From: Ceratodon purpureus
Lineage: Eukaryota; Streptophyta; Bryopsida; Pseudoditrichales; Ditrichaceae
Direction of reading: 5' to 3'
Length of the DNA: 64,000 bases
NCBI GenBank assembly: GCA_014871385.1
Contig: CM026428.1
Span: forward strand, 15,716,476-15,780,475
Each line of letters starts with the position of its first letter. Positions within the stretch are counted from its first letter, which is position 1. Below are positions 1 to 19,849 of this stretch, piece after piece. Under the pieces are notes generated by a model. That model did no database searches and was not told the origin of the DNA. It saw only the letters and a list, made by a program, of their open reading frames with translations. Position numbers and translations under genes: made by a program.

Positions 1-1396
<1,396 letters not shown>

Positions 1397-2517
1397 TGCC
1401 AATCACTCCCTCCTCCTCTCCTCCAACCTCAATCCTAACCAACAATTCAACCTCTTCAACCTTCAATTCAAGCTCGAATCTCCACCTTGCTCCTCCATCT
1501 AACACTCAAAATCAAACCCCGGAACACACACTCATCTCTGAGGATTCTCGACAACAAAACCTGCAGCAGATGGATGCGCAATTCAGCTTCCTGGCAAACA
1601 GACGAGAGCGTTTCACTGGCAAGGGATTGCACTCTTCGGAGAAGACGATGATTTCTTTTCCGAGCCTTTTCGTCTTTCTGGACAAACGGCGTAGATGGGC
1701 TCCGTCGCAGGATCCGACGGTGTTCGGCACTGGGAACAAGGAAAGAAGGGGACGCGGCGATGGGTCTTTAGGAGCTTTCGTCTTTCTGAACAAACGGCGT
1801 AGATGAGCTCCGTCACAGGATCCGACGGTGTTGGGCACTGGGAAAAGGGAGACGGGGACGCGGTGATGGGTCTTTATCTTCGAAGGTAGGGAGGATCAGG
1901 TCTATTGCACATCTATCAGCGGAAGTTTTTAGTGGTTTTTTGGGAGACTGATTGTGTTTTTGATGTGGAATGAAATGGGTTAGAATCTGGTTTGGTTTTT
2001 CTTTGGTTTTTGTGGTGCGTAGATTCGGTGAGTTGAAGATAGTGTGTGAGAATTGGAGTTCGGATTGTGTAGAGCAAGGGGATGAGGTTGGAAGTTTGGA
2101 GTGTGGATTGTTGGTGGGATAAATTCAAGGTTTGATTTGATGGTATGGTTTTGTTGGAGAAACTTAGTGGAAGTGTTGTTCAATTAGTGCAAGTAGAACC
2201 GAGAATAAGTTCTTCTAAGGAATGTAAGAGTTTAGTAGCATCATTTCTGTTCACGTATTTGCGGTTTGAATAACATGATATTTTGAGATATCGAAATTCT
2301 GTAGTAGTGGATACTAGAATGAGACCAGCATGAAGGATTATGGATTTGTTGCCGATCTGTGCTGTGAGGTCTTCACCATTTCAATCTAAGCTTGGGACAG
2401 ATCAGCCATTTTGCAGGTGAAGTAACAAAAAGGAAAATGGAAATATTTGTTGTAAGGAGAAAAAAGTCCAACATAGCAGCGACAAAATTATAAAAAAAGT
2501 GAGATGTCGAAAAATTG
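1397..2517. other. Upstream region of the MetRS gene
   Basis: No gene is supported here. Just upstream of the MetRS start the plus strand is C-rich (1,400-1,560), a plausible 5' leader and promoter. A two-copy 108-bp tandem repeat is listed separately. From 1,880 to 2,200 the plus strand is G/T-rich with poor coding character. Confidence 0.5.
1667..1881. repeat. 108-bp tandem duplication
   Basis: Two copies begin at about 1,667 and 1,775 and share the stretches CGTCTTTCTG, CAAACGGCGTAGATG, GATCCGACGGTGTT and GATGGGTCTTTA with scattered substitutions. The repeat lies 270-490 bp upstream of the MetRS start codon, so it may be within its promoter. The short reading frames here are by-products of the repeat. 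Confidence 0.8.
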
Positions 2518-2589
2518 AGGTCCCGGCGAGATTTGAACTCGCGTTACTGGATTCAGAGTCCAATGTCCTGACCGCTAGACTACGGGACC
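2518..2589 (-). tRNA. tRNA-Gln (anticodon CUG)
   Basis: On the minus strand 72 bases fold as a full cloverleaf. The acceptor stem GGTCCCG pairs with CGGGACC, followed by a T discriminator base. The anticodon stem TTGGA pairs with TCCAG and encloses CTCTGAA, giving anticodon CTG. The T arm GCGAG-TTCAAAT-CTCGC contains the B box. No CCA is encoded and no intron is present, as usual for a nuclear plant tRNA-Gln. Confidence 0.95.
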
Positions 2590-3248
2590 TGGTTGATGTC
2601 CGCCGAGAATTCCGAAAGAAAATTATATAAAAACATTCTGAAACGGCACATTGGTAGAAGAATCTGATCTTATTAAAATGCTTGTGCTAGCATAATATTA
2701 GTACTCACATCGGCACAAACCTGATCACCTTGCTAAACAGGAAGTATAGTTCTGAGGTACACTATAGGATTGTTTTACATCAAAACCTGAACAAGGAGCT
2801 CTTTGTAGGTATGCATTTAGTTCACTCTCTCTGTCATATTGCTGCCTAAGGAAATCTAAAAAGAAGAATATGTTCCTTCTCCTCTAGTAGTCAGAGAACG
2901 GAGGACTCCTTACGACGGATTTTAAGAAGCTTATCTCAGATTGAGTCTTCCAGACGGTTGATCTTTGACTTAGAGGAGAATTGAATTGAATAGAGCCACT
3001 TACGACGAAATAGGAAGCTACTCTTGTGAAGCTCGTTGATTCTCATACTACTGTACTTGTAATTGATTCTAGACAGCACTTAAGCACTCAAAGACTAGCC
3101 TTCGTGAAATTGACCTTGATGATGTATTCTTGTTGATTGCTACTCTCAATTTTAGTCAAAATTGGTGATACAAACCTAGGTGATCTCTTTCTAGCTTGTA
3201 CCTCGTTAAAAAATTCCTTATCCAAGAAACGGAAAACCAAAAAAAACA
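2590..3248. other. Intergenic region
   Basis: AT-rich spacer between the tRNA gene and the 3' end of the DUF4864-like gene. I see no open exon, RNA gene or repeat in it; it probably holds the 3' UTR of the minus-strand gene. Confidence 0.5.
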
Positions 3249-5485
3249 CTACACGTTGGCATAGTCACCTACCCTCAAACCTACAACCATCCAGCAATCT
3301 TTGAAAGCGCCACTTAGTACCTGCATTCAGGGAGGTTGAAATGAAATTGGTTCGGTTAGCCAAGGTTTCATTCTGTCATATCTAAAACTAAGACATTTGA
3401 GTATGGTTCACAAACAACTTCTTCGTGTAGTTCCGAGTAAAACTTGTAAATTTAAGTCCACAAACCTCAATTCTTACGCAGAAATTAAGCTTCTCAGCAT
3501 ACATTTGGGGTAAGACTAATCTACAAGGAACGCATGTGCTTGAGAGACAGACCAACGTACCTTCTCTAAACAAAAAGTATAGACCCTCTTTGCTTCATCC
3601 CCATCGTCTGAGTGGAATATCACCTTCACTGCTTGAAGAGCTCTCTTGTCTCCTGGTCCATGGAACACCATCGGAGATGCCATCTGCAAGATCATTTCGG
3701 GAACCTTAGAGCTGGAGATGCACAAGCACTGTACATTGCAGAAACAAACTTCCCAGAATTATTCAAGGAACAGTTAATGCACAAGAATAACTGTACAGTA
3801 CAATGCAACTAGTAGCTGACAGTCCACTTTCTGGAAATGAAGGCAGATGAAGTATTAATTGTACCTCCCACTCTGAGAAATTCAGAAGAGGTGAATACAT
3901 TGGGTCGCGGATGACATTCCCGAATGCCTCAAGATTCAAATATCTTTCTGTCGCATTCCAAGCTCGGGCAGCATTCACTGGTCCTCTTACCTGAAGGCCA
4001 AGGGTTTGACTTATTATGAAAACGTTCCAGTTTCTTTTTTTCTCGTAAAGCTAGGTTTAAAGGTGTAAGATCAACTCCAAACTGAACCTGCTTCGAAAGA
4101 GCTCCAAGTTAGGTTCCTTCAAAGACTTAGGAATGAAAGATTACCTTCCCGGAAAGAATCTCCTCCACCCTGGCGGGCATAGCAAAAGCAAAGGCTGTTT
4201 TGATGCCACTGTCTTCTTCGGGCCAATCATTGCGCATTAACGCATCCATCTGAACACAGCAAGGATGTGTTGCACAACCACCAATTCGTTACAGTTCCTT
4301 CAAATGTGAACTGCTAGTGAAACTACCACGAAGTACCATGTAATTACTTTGTTTATTATGCTATAGATATACATACAGGTTCACACTTTTGAGCCTCTGA
4401 CAGCACAAGAAATGGCTAGAGCTGAAACTTCTGTGTCCAGGGTAGACATTCCACTACTGAAACGGTTGTTAAAGCACACACAAGTGGTCGTGAACCTACA
4501 AAGACGTGCATAAATGAATATTTCGACAATGTGCAAGGTGCCTTCTAAAACAAGTAACTAAGCAAAAAAACATCAAGTTAATCAACCTTATATACAAATT
4601 CTCACCTGAACTCTGACAACAGAGGTTGGGGGCATAAGAGCTGTAGGTTTGCGCCCCTCCAACGGCCATAGCTGTTGTGTGGCATCCACATACTGCATGA
4701 ACTCAGCAAGCATCGTATCTGTTTCTGAACTCTCTCCATTACTCCCTGCCCTACCACAAATTGCTTCGCACTTGAGAAAACTCGTAATGTGACTACTCCA
4801 ATACCTGCCTTGAATTGCTAATATGACCAAAAACAAAACAGCCCTTACACAAAATTCCAACACCCTACTTACATTTTACGTTTCTACTTCTGTGCTTCGA
4901 TGTAAAAAATCCAAACCAAGAACGATCAGCCCATTGAATTCAAATTCTCGTAAAACAAATTATAAACCAATTTGTTGCCCAACCACAACGATTCCGACAC
5001 CTAGAAAAAGTAAATTTTAAGTAATTTAAAGAGTTAAAATTCACCAAAACAAAAACCAAAAAAATTGTCATCAAACACCAAAAAAATCGAAATGGATCCA
5101 CCTCAAGAGACACAATGCACGGAATCCTCGAAACCCGAAAAAAAACCTGACATTGAGAACGAGGTCAACCGAACTCAACTCAACCAAACGACCTGAATTC
5201 ACCTCAACCCTCACATTCTCAAAGTGAAGAAAATGCACACAAAATTCAGAAATGTAGAAGCAAACCAGATGCAGCAAGAGCCACCACGCGATGGAGACTG
5301 GACCCATTCAAGCCCCGATGCTGCCCCACTGAAATCCCACCGGTGTGACATGCCCTGCGCCATCCCGGCGGTGAGAATTCGCAGCGCTTCTTCCAGGAAC
5401 TGGAGGCGGCATCAGCGACAGTGGTGGTGGTGCCCCATCGGTGATCGGTGCAGAGGCGGGAGTGGTGCGCTGCGAGGGATGCCAT
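3249..5485 (-). CDS. Plastid-type protein resembling DUF4864, 261 aa
   Basis: Six exons join in phase: 5266-5485, 4606-4745, 4145-4249, 3865-3990, 3561-3683 and 3249-3320 (stop TAG). The first exon encodes a Ser/Thr/Arg/His-rich leader, acidic residues rare, that looks like a transit peptide; its ATG is at 5485. The mature part reads as one small alpha+beta domain. SVVRVQMDALMRNDWPEED is followed by GIKTAFAFAMPAR, then RYLNLEAFGNVIRDPMYSPL, VKVIFHS and a final AFKDCWMVVGLRVGDY. A helix with AFxFA, a short helix ending in Y-x-PLL, and strands ending in a W-x-x-x-G edge resemble my recollection of DUF4864, an NTF2-like family of unknown function in cyanobacteria and plants. The exon model is secure; the family name is from memory, and no function is claimed. 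Confidence 0.8.
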
Positions 5486-5856
5486 GACTGCCGCAATCCT
5501 GCAAGCTTCGGCAGTCGACTACACTGAGTAGTAGTCTGCAATGTTTCTTGGGCACCGTCGTCTAGAAAAAATCTAGTACGCTGTTTGTGAGTTCCTGTGG
5601 ATAAGGCCCGGGGAGCGCCTGGGTACATACGGGTATCAATTGTGGTTATGCCCCGGGCAGCGTAAGGGTATGGACGAGGTGTCAATTGTGTATGAGCTCC
5701 GGGGTTTGGGCGGGTGTGATAAGGAGTATCAGTACGGTGGCTGAGTCCCGGGTTTGGGAACTCTGGTGTTGGGCGGGTATGGTATGCATATCCCTTGGAC
5801 CGGGAGCAATGGAGCCCATTCTATGCTCGTGGGAAAATTACTTCATGAAACATTGC
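5486..5856. promoter_or_regulatory. Probable promoter and leader of the DUF4864-like gene
   Basis: The 370 bp between the start codon at 5485 and the first MITE hold no supported gene. The sequence is GC-richer than the flanks and contains repeated short words such as GGGTAT and CCGGG. I assign a promoter role from position only. Confidence 0.35.
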
Positions 5857-5859
5857 TTA

Positions 5860-6123
5860 GAGCATCCCCAGTAAGGCCTGAACCGTAAACCTGTAATCGG
5901 AAAGATGTAGAAAGACGTGAATTGCGGTTCAGGCCAAGCCTGTATTCGAGCTTGTAAGTCTGTAATTTACAGGTCGAAACCTCATTTTGGAAGGTTTTTT
6001 GAGGCAAACCTGTAAATCTGTAAACGGTTTTGGAATGTTTTGCTTCGGAAAGGCACTCAGGTTTGGGAGAACGACGTTCTCATAATTACAGGCTTACAGG
6101 TTTACAGCTTACTGGGGATGCTC
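5860..6123. mobile_element. Tourist-like MITE (PIF/Harbinger), copy 1
   Basis: The ends are inverted repeats: GAGCATCCCCAGTAAG on the left and CTTACTGGGGATGCTC on the right. The element is flanked on both sides by TTA (5,857-5,859 and 6,124-6,126), the 3-bp target duplication typical of PIF/Harbinger. It is 264 bp long and has no coding capacity. The inside carries repeated words around CCTGTAAAC that could fold on themselves. Confidence 0.85.
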
Positions 6124-6174
6124 TTACTCATCATTTACAAGAAATGCCTGTAAATTTTAAAGACATACTTATTA

Positions 6175-6440
6175 GAGCATCCCCAGTAGTACGCTAAACC
6201 TGAAAGCGAAAAGCGGAAAGACGAGGAAAGACGTGATTTGCGGTTCAGGCCAGCCGGGGATCAAGCCTGTAAACCTGTAATTTACAAGTCGAAACCTAAT
6301 TTTAGAAGGTTTTTTAGGGGCAAACTTGTAAACCTGTAAACGGTTTTGGAATGTTTTGCTTCGGAAAGACACTCAGGTTTGGGAGAAGGACGTTCTCATG
6401 ATTACAGGCTTACAGGTTTACAGGCTTATTGGGGATGCTC
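6175..6440. mobile_element. Tourist-like MITE (PIF/Harbinger), copy 2
   Basis: A second member of the same family, 266 bp, in the same orientation 51 bp after the first. It has GAGCATCCCCAGTA and TTGGGGATGCTC ends and TTA on both sides (6,172-6,174 and 6,441-6,443). It aligns with copy 1 along its length with scattered substitutions, so the two are separate insertions or an old tandem copy. Confidence 0.85.
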
Positions 6441-6443
6441 TTA

Positions 6444-7228
6444 GCCACCAAAATTCAAGGTATTAGTGACATTGAATACAAGAGTGGTGGTTGTGCGCCG
6501 AAGTTTTGGCCAGTTAGGATAAGGCAATGATTGTAATGAACATATGAATAAATGTTTTTTATCTTTACATGAATCATGTGGTGGTAATGGATTTGCGCAT
6601 GGTGGTATTTGAATGGAATTAAATTCATATTAAACTCAGTAAATAAGTGATGGTTGAGTGTTGATTAGGTGAATAATGATCTAGCCTAATAATAGCCATT
6701 TGATTACTTTATAAAGATTCATTACTAATTCAAGTTTATCCAAAAATTATGACTTTAGTTGCATTAATCTCGAGACCTAATATTTATCAATAAAATATAT
6801 TGGTTATTTCACACAATAATTGTAAAAGATTGCATTCCTTATTGTGGTGGTTATAAATTAGTTCATATGAGTAAATTGGAGAGAAATTAAAATGACAGCA
6901 ATCTGCCATTCTATCTTCCAAAATGTATCTAGTCCTCTAGAGATGGAGGAGAGAAGTATATCTAAAACATCCTACAATGAACTCCACAACTTAAAATCAA
7001 AGTCCCAAAGTAATCCTGAAATAAAATCTCTAGAGAAAGGGAAACAACAAAAAAACATATTTCTTACATATCCATCAAAGTCTTAAAAAAATGATTTATT
7101 ACTAAGTAGAAGTCTTATTTTTTTTTGTTTTGCAATCAGCTTAACTCATGCTAAGAATGCTCTAAATTTTATCCTTACAAAATACCTTTACTTAGCACAC
7201 TGTACTGTACCCAACAACCCCTTGCCCA
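6444..7228. other. AT-rich intergenic region
   Basis: AT-rich DNA between the MITE pair and the upstream region of the HESO1-like gene. I see no gene, tRNA or clear repeat. Confidence 0.5.
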
Positions 7229-7309
7229 GTGGCATACAGAAACAGAACTCCCACAATTGAAAATAGGATTTTAATCCGACAAACAGCCACACCCATGCCT
7301 TTCCCACCC

Positions 7310-7720
7310 CCTCTTTCCCCCACCCTTTCTTTCCCCTTCAGCCCCTCCCAACCCTCAGATCCCTACCAAAACTCCATCCTAACCGTCCACACAGAAAGAC
7401 CACCATCCCAGACGTAAAAGACAACGCTATCTCCTCCCAACTTCGAATCCCCGACACTGCACTCAACGAAACCCGGGGCAACAGAGATCTCCGTCGCGGC
7501 ACAGAAACAGTCCTCACTCACTATTGAATATGCTTCTCGGCAACAGTAACCGACACGCCCAGTCACCGGCCCCGACGCCCGGCCATACCCGGTCCCTCAC
7601 ACCCTTTCTTTCCACCTTTCACCCCTATCAACCCTCAGATCAAAACAAGACCATATCTTAGCCGTTAAAAGAGAAGAACGGACCGGAAGTAAAAGAATGC
7701 ACCGTCTCCTCCGAGGGCGA
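7310..7720 (+). promoter_or_regulatory. Duplicated pyrimidine-rich tract upstream of the HESO1-like gene
   Basis: Two diverged copies of about 120 bp start at about 7,320 and 7,597. Shared parts are CACCCTTTCTTTCC, CAACCCTCAGATC, a TAGCCGT or TAACCGT word, and a G/C-rich end near TCTCCTCC. Pyrimidine-rich tracts like these are common around plant transcription starts, so this may be a duplicated core promoter. That role is inference. Confidence 0.4.
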
Positions 7721-9412
7721 GGATGCCTGGAATGAAACCCTCTGCCCTGTTCGCTCGGCTCCGTCTCGACGTGCCTAGATTCGACTGCGTCGCGTCGCTC
7801 CGCTGCAGGTTCGCCGGCCGCTCCACTTCGCGCAGCATCTCTCCCACGCCTGCTTTCCTCTGCGCTTAATTTCGTCGGAAACGATGGAGTGACGCGGTTT
7901 CAATTCGCTCGCAAACGAACTCAAGCGTCGTTCAAGGTTTTGGCGTCGTTTTCGCGACCGGTGCCGATTCTGGTAATCCGTCTTCCTTTCTGGATTAGTT
8001 GGATAATGTATGCTTTCGAGGATGAGCGCTAGGGAGATTTTTCCCGTTCAATTTAGGTAGCTCGGGGACCCGTAGTGTAGAATGCGCAGGGTTGTTCGGT
8101 TTTTGTTTGTCGCAAGCGCGGCATGGAGTTCGTAGTTGTGGTTGGGATTCGTCTTGCGTAGTGTCGTGCAGTGGAGGAAGAGCGCCAGAGAGATCATCTG
8201 GTTTAATTTAGGTGCGCAGCTTGGAATGCGCTTGCGCAGGGCTGTTCGGTCCCTGGATTATCTGTTCGCGCCAGCCGGGAGTGGAGTGTGAACCAGTCGC
8301 TAGCCTAGACGTGCAGGTAGTTCTCGAGCCCTGGTTGGAATTTTGTCTGTAAGCGATGAGCGTGGTGAGCGCTCGGCAAAGCGTGTGGAGCTCTGTCTTG
8401 AGGACGTGAGAGAGCGTGGATCTACAGTGTTTTTGCTGCAGAGCGATTGCTGACCGTTGACTGCAGAGAGAAACCGAGGTTTTACGGTAATTGGTGCGAG
8501 ATTAGGGTTCGGTGAATAGCCCTAAGTTCTCCCTCTCGGAATGCGTGTCCGTCTCGCGCTTGCTCTGTTTTGGCAATGGAAAATTAGTTTGGCTAATTTG
8601 GAGCGGTAGGTGGAGAGCTGTGAGACGAGCTCCTTGAAGTCATGTTTCCTGGAGAGATACGATGAATAGTAGTCGAAAAAGCCTGGTGGCCTTGATTCTG
8701 CGAGGGATGTGTTTGCGGTGACTAGTAGTGAAGCAGGAAGTCCCCACGGCAACAGATGTACAATCTCCTGGAGCTGATGTTTCCTGGAAGATGATGATGG
8801 AATAATCTGGAGGTAGTCTTGATTGTGCAAGGGAGGCTGGGGTTAGAACTCACTAGTAATGGAGTAGTTTGCGTCTTGGCCGCTGTTACGGAGGTTGGAG
8901 AATAAAAGAGACGATCAGTACTAGGTGAGGGATAAGAGGGAACAGACTATCAGGCCTAGTTGAGGTCACAGTTGAGGAATAGTTCCTGGTATTCTGGTGG
9001 TGATGCCTCGAGAAAGCTCTAACAACTATGTTTGGTAAGAGAATTAGTAGAGAATTTCATCAGTCGTGTTATTTCCAATGATCTTGAGAAAGCAAGAGAA
9101 AGACGATCAAGATTAGTTGCAGCTAATCTGGTATTGAAACCTCGAGGAAGCGCTAACTGCTATGGTCTGGTTCGAAAGTTAGTAGGAAGTTTTATCAATC
9201 TTTTCATTGCCAGTCACTGTGATTTGATTGTTTTCGTTTGTTCTTTCGCTTGAAGCTTGTATTGCAAGCCTTAGGGGAAATCTTGTGTGTACCTATGATT
9301 CATGTTAACGAGGATGGTTCACGTGCTTAAGCGGGTTGTCATTTGGTATTGTGCAGGATGAGAAGCCTGGAAGGTTTAGGGAGAATGTGACAAACAAACC
9401 TGACGCTATTCA
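7721..9412 (+). promoter_or_regulatory. Long 5' leader region of the HESO1-like gene
   Basis: The 1.7 kb before the start codon is G/C-moderate and lacks a supported coding exon. A probable untranslated exon begins after a good acceptor at 9,355-9,356 and runs into the coding exon at 9,413, so at least one leader intron is likely. The leader holds a degenerate tandem repeat: copies starting with CCTCGAGAAAGC (about 9,007) and CCTCGAGGAAGC (about 9,140), 133 bp apart. Confidence 0.5.
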
Positions 9413-15593
<6,181 letters not shown>

Positions 15594-16690
15594 GTTATTG
15601 ATTGGGAGTAAATATATAGTCTGTCAACGGCTTTGTCTATAGGTAGAGGCGTTCTTCAAGATATACAGGGCACAATTCTGTAACATTCTAGTATGGTTGA
15701 ATTTTTTTACGGTGCGTCGGACTCAAAGTCTAGCACCTCAGAACCCTACTTGCTCTTGTGTCTGCGGAGTGAGGGTCATAGCTTTCGAGGGCATTCCTTC
15801 ACTGCTGTTGCTTCTTCGGAGTGATTCACATGTATTGCCCAACTTTGTTAAGCTCTTTGAATCTGAGTGTTTACCGGTTCTGAAAGTAGGTGAAGTAAAC
15901 AAGTGCTTCAGTCGCTTCAGTTATTCTCTTATTGGATAACTTTATTAATTGTATTCAAGAACTTTGAGTTCTTTTGGTCATTGTTAGCAGATCCTTGCCA
16001 GACCAGTTGCCCTCGAAGTCCGTAGGAGCATCTTTGAGGCACGCGGTTCTGCATGCTTCAAAGATGTTATCACGCCACAGGTTTTGGCTGGCACGCTGGA
16101 GATAATAAACTCATGGAAATAGTCTGTCAGCAAAGTTAGAGCAGAGTTCCAATTCTGTCATCCAATTCACGCAAAGTTTTAGAGAACGAGGTAATTTGTG
16201 TATTCTAATAATTATGTTATTAACAAGACACGACAAGGACAGATATGATTTGGTAGTTTTTATGATGTAAAATATTTGCACAAATTCTTCAAATTCGTAT
16301 TCAAGTTTTCTCTTTTGGTATTTATATGGCACAGTTTCTTCCGTAGACAATTACAATAGATTTCAGGCTTCCTACTTATGTTTCAATTTTTTTATTTACT
16401 CTAGCCTATTTCAAGCTTCCTAATTATGTCTCAAACACATGTAAAAAGTTGATTTGGTACTTCAGTGTATGTGAGTAGATTTGATTGGATGACACTTCAG
16501 TACCAAACATATATATATATATAGGTAACTCTGGTAAGTTTATTACCAGCGTGAATAAAGGGCCCTTTAATAGGTAAAGAGTGCTGTTTGTAGGCCGTGT
16601 GGCCTACTCAAACTCTTCTAAGATTTAATGCCCCCTTTCGGAGGTGGGGCTCTGTAGTAACTTATCTGTTATTATTTTTATGAACCGACC
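15594..16690. other. Downstream region of the HESO1-like gene
   Basis: Contains the probable 3' UTR and then AT-rich spacer. At 16,029-16,070 a 12-bp stem (CATCTTTGAGGC with GCTTCAAAGATG) encloses a 14-base loop. Otherwise no feature is supported. Confidence 0.45.
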
Positions 16691-18220
16691 ACGACTTTAT
16701 GGGGATGGATTTTTGTGAAGTATAATCCCGTGGATTTTTGGATAAGTTGTATGTGATGATGTGTTGTGGTCACCCAGAGTTGTTGGATATGTCGGTTTGT
16801 GCCGCTTGATGGTACGCTCTGCGAGTGTAGCCGTCCGAGTTCGAGTCATGTTGAGGACTTGGATGAGTGGATGCGGTGTTATGCTAGTGGGAGTTGGTAG
16901 GAAATAGAGCCCTCTAAACCCTTGTGACAATCGGTGCTATCTGGAGTGAGCTATGATTCTGTGTCCTATGTTTAAATAAATTATGTTTCTGTTTATGGTT
17001 TTGTAAGTGTAGGAGAATTTTGTTTAGTTGGACATGTGGTTTTGGCTGTTTTCTGGGAAAATTTTTGGGGATGTCCCATATGGTTTGTGTTTGGTTGTTT
17101 TGGTTGGGTATATGTATGTGTGTTTTTTGTATGGTATATGCCAATGCCAGCATATTACTTATGGGGGTCACAATGGTCAGTGATCAGTTTGTGTGAGAGT
17201 ATTGCGGTTTCTAGTGCTTCGATTCCGTGGACTTGTCTTCTCACATGGGTACGGGGGAGTGGAGTATGTGTTGGTATTTAGCACTTTTGTACGTCTTTCT
17301 TGTGTTTTTGGGGTTTGATGGGTGTGTTGTGAGGTTTCATTTAGAGGTTTGTGGGTTTGTGTTTTAGTGTGCTTGGGTTGTTTTGGGGTTTGTCTTTTGT
17401 GTTTAATGTTTTTGAAATGGATCTATCGAAGTGCGGGGGCCCGAGTATTCGAGTTGTTGATGGATCTGGGACTTCAGAGATTCCGGAGGATCAGTCCGAG
17501 AATGTAAGGGAGGATTTTCCAATTGTGGTTGGTTTGAATGGGCGAGCTTGAACTTTTGTTTTCTTGCTTCATGAGGAGCCTGTGGCTGGGGAGGCGGGAG
17601 TTCGGATTTATGGAGGGTATTTTACCGAAGGAGAAGTGAGTGTGCGTGCGATGGAGCATCATCCTACTACACCCGGTTTAATGAGGACTACTCTAGATAT
17701 TGTTGGTCATTGAGGTTTTGCTGGGATTTCGCCAGTGCCAATGGTACAGTTTTTTGTGGCATGCATTCGGCAGTGCTTTGGGCACTAAGTGATGTTGTTT
17801 TGGTAAAATTTTGATGAGACTTTTATGATATGTATTTTTGTGGCTTTTAGTAAAGTTTTATGAGTATTTTGAAGAGTGATTTTGGTTTTGGTGTGAGTAT
17901 GTTTGTGTTTTTTTCGAACTTCATTTGTGTTGTTGTGGTGGTGGTTTTTAGTAATTTTTTAATATTGTGATTTTGTGGGGGTTTTTTCGGGTGGTTAACT
18001 CGGTGGTGTGGTTTAGATTTGGGTTAGTTAGTTTTGGGCCTAGTATATGTAATTTTTGTGATTTCTAAGTTTTAGTTGAGTTGTGAATGATGTTGATTAT
18101 GATGTTTTTTTTTTTTTTTTGGTAGGATTTGGAATGATGGTGATTTAGACTTTTTAATGGTAAAGTTTGATGAGAGTGTGAGTTGATGTTTTTGGTAGTA
18201 CCAAACATACTTATATGTCA
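16690..18220. other. G+T-rich tract with strong strand asymmetry
   Basis: For about 1.5 kb the plus strand is overwhelmingly T and G, with C and A scarce, unlike either flank. Open frames on both strands here look like effects of composition. One plus-strand stretch (17,418-17,551, beginning MDLSKCGGPSIRVVDGSG) has less biased codons and may be a relic of a mobile-element protein, but I cannot name it. Confidence 0.5.
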
Positions 18221-18429
18221 CATTGTGTTTGAGGAGTTGAGTTGGAAAGAAAAGAAGGAAAAATCATAATTTATGTTAACTATGAAAACCTTCTTCAACA
18301 ACAAGAAGGGGCGAGCTTTGGCCATCGTGTATGCAAATCAAGTTGTTGGTGACTTTGGTGATCCACATGGATATTAACTCTCCTTTATCAATACCATTCA
18401 CAAAAACTAAAATTCACTATTGAAATATA

Positions 18430-18829
18430 CTCCCTTTGTCCCAAAATGATCTTCGTGTTGGCTTGTATTTCTTGTTCCAAAATGATCTTCCTAGTGGATG
18501 GATGAAATTTATTAGATGATTTTTGAAAATTTGGATGAAATTTGGAATATTTTGGATTCACATTTGGATAAAATGGATGACTGTTCCAAGGAGAACCAAG
18601 GGAGCTAAAGAAATGAGTGGCTACCGGTGCTTCTCAAAAATGGCCCAAAAATCCCACTTTTCAATGCTCCAAATCTACACTTTTCAAAAGAATCTCATAC
18701 TCAAATTTTTAGGAATAAAGGGGGGCACTAAACTCTCCTTCTAACTCAAAAGTGGTTTCAAGATTGTTATTTTGAGCCTCAATCCATAACGTTTTGTTAA
18801 ACAGGAAGATCATTTTGGGACGGAGGGAG
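18430..18829. mobile_element. Stowaway-like MITE (Tc1/mariner type), about 400 bp
   Basis: The left end CTCCCTTTGTCCCAAAATGA is an inverted match of the right end TCATTTTGGGACGGAGGGAG, with TA on each side (18,428-18,429 and 18,830-18,831). CTCCCTCCGTCCCAAAAT ends with a TA target are the hallmark of Stowaway. The AAAATGATCTTC word is repeated once just inside the left end. No transposase is encoded. Confidence 0.85.
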
Positions 18830-19336
18830 TAGCATTTATGAAAATTTTGGGAATAATTTAATAGTGGAAGTCATAATAGAGAAAGAACCATAACGAGAAA
18901 ATTAAGTACTAGATAAACAAAAATGAACAATCGATTCTTAAAATGAGAACCATTTCTCTTTTAGTTTAAAAGAAAACAATGAGTGAAGTAACTAGTTATG
19001 TGCAATTTCAACTTTTCTATTATTAGAAAAATCTCCACCCTTTCAAGCATACGAAATTTCTCAAATAATTGGACCCTAATGGAATTACTCCCAAATCATG
19101 ACATCACTCATCTTCCCACTTCCTCATCTAGACACAAAATGGTTCATGAAAACCATTTTCAATCTTTACTTTCGACCATTACAGAGCTTGATCATGGACA
19201 ATATATGATTTCTAGAATCAAAGAATTTCACATTGTAAGAATGAAATTCTTCTATTATTACAACTGAAAAACACATAAATTTTCTAAATTACATTCCCCA
19301 TGTGACCATCCAATCCAAGAATTCAAAAACAAACCT

Positions 19337-19621
19337 TCAAACCGAGGTGATATCAGTTCTACTTCTGTATGACAAACTGATAGTATTCTCAAGTGTGACC
19401 AAGCCCTTCAGTGGGGATCCTCCAACGATGTTACCTACTCCGCACAATGACTTGGTCATGTAACCCAAAACAAGGCCTTCTTGTTGGAGCCTCTTCAATT
19501 CGTTGGCATGGGTCCTGGAGATGGTCGCATAACTTACCAACCCCCCTTCTGAATTCTGCAGCAGCTGCCATCTGTGGAGCTCGACACACGGCACGACAAA
19601 AATTCTTTCAGTACACTCCAA
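19337..19621 (-). CDS. Unassigned open frame, possibly a last exon
   Basis: A 94-codon minus-strand frame ends at 19,337. Its latter half, with SRTHANELKRLQQEG and SLCGVGNIVGG, has balanced codon use, unlike the AT-rich flanks. A partly overlapping minus frame at 19,534-19,719 is of similar quality, so this may be an exon boundary or a frameshifted relic. I do not recognise the product and see no partner exons. Confidence 0.2.
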   Translation of the reverse strand: MECTERIFVVPCVELHRWQLLQNSEGGLVSYATISRTHANELKRLQQEGLVLGYMTKSLCGVGNIVGGSPLKGLVTLENTISLSYRSRTDITSV

Positions 19622-19849
19622 GTCTCAAACTCCACCTGGCATTTCTGCGCAGCTGCAATTTCAACGCAGTGGTTCCAGAAACTGCTCAGACCTGGATCCG
19701 AGGCAGGCCCAAACTTCAACGCAATGCAATTTCGAAGAGAATGATTCTAAAATCTGGTTGCGCTTCTTGGACTTGTGATGAATTGACTGAGGAGGCAGTT
19801 GGGATTTTCCTGATGAAATGATTTCTCCGACGTTACTTTCACACTTTCG

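Noticed and set aside
16029-16070. Hairpin as a microRNA precursor
   Set aside because: A 12-bp stem is too short for a plant miRNA duplex and no longer fold is visible.
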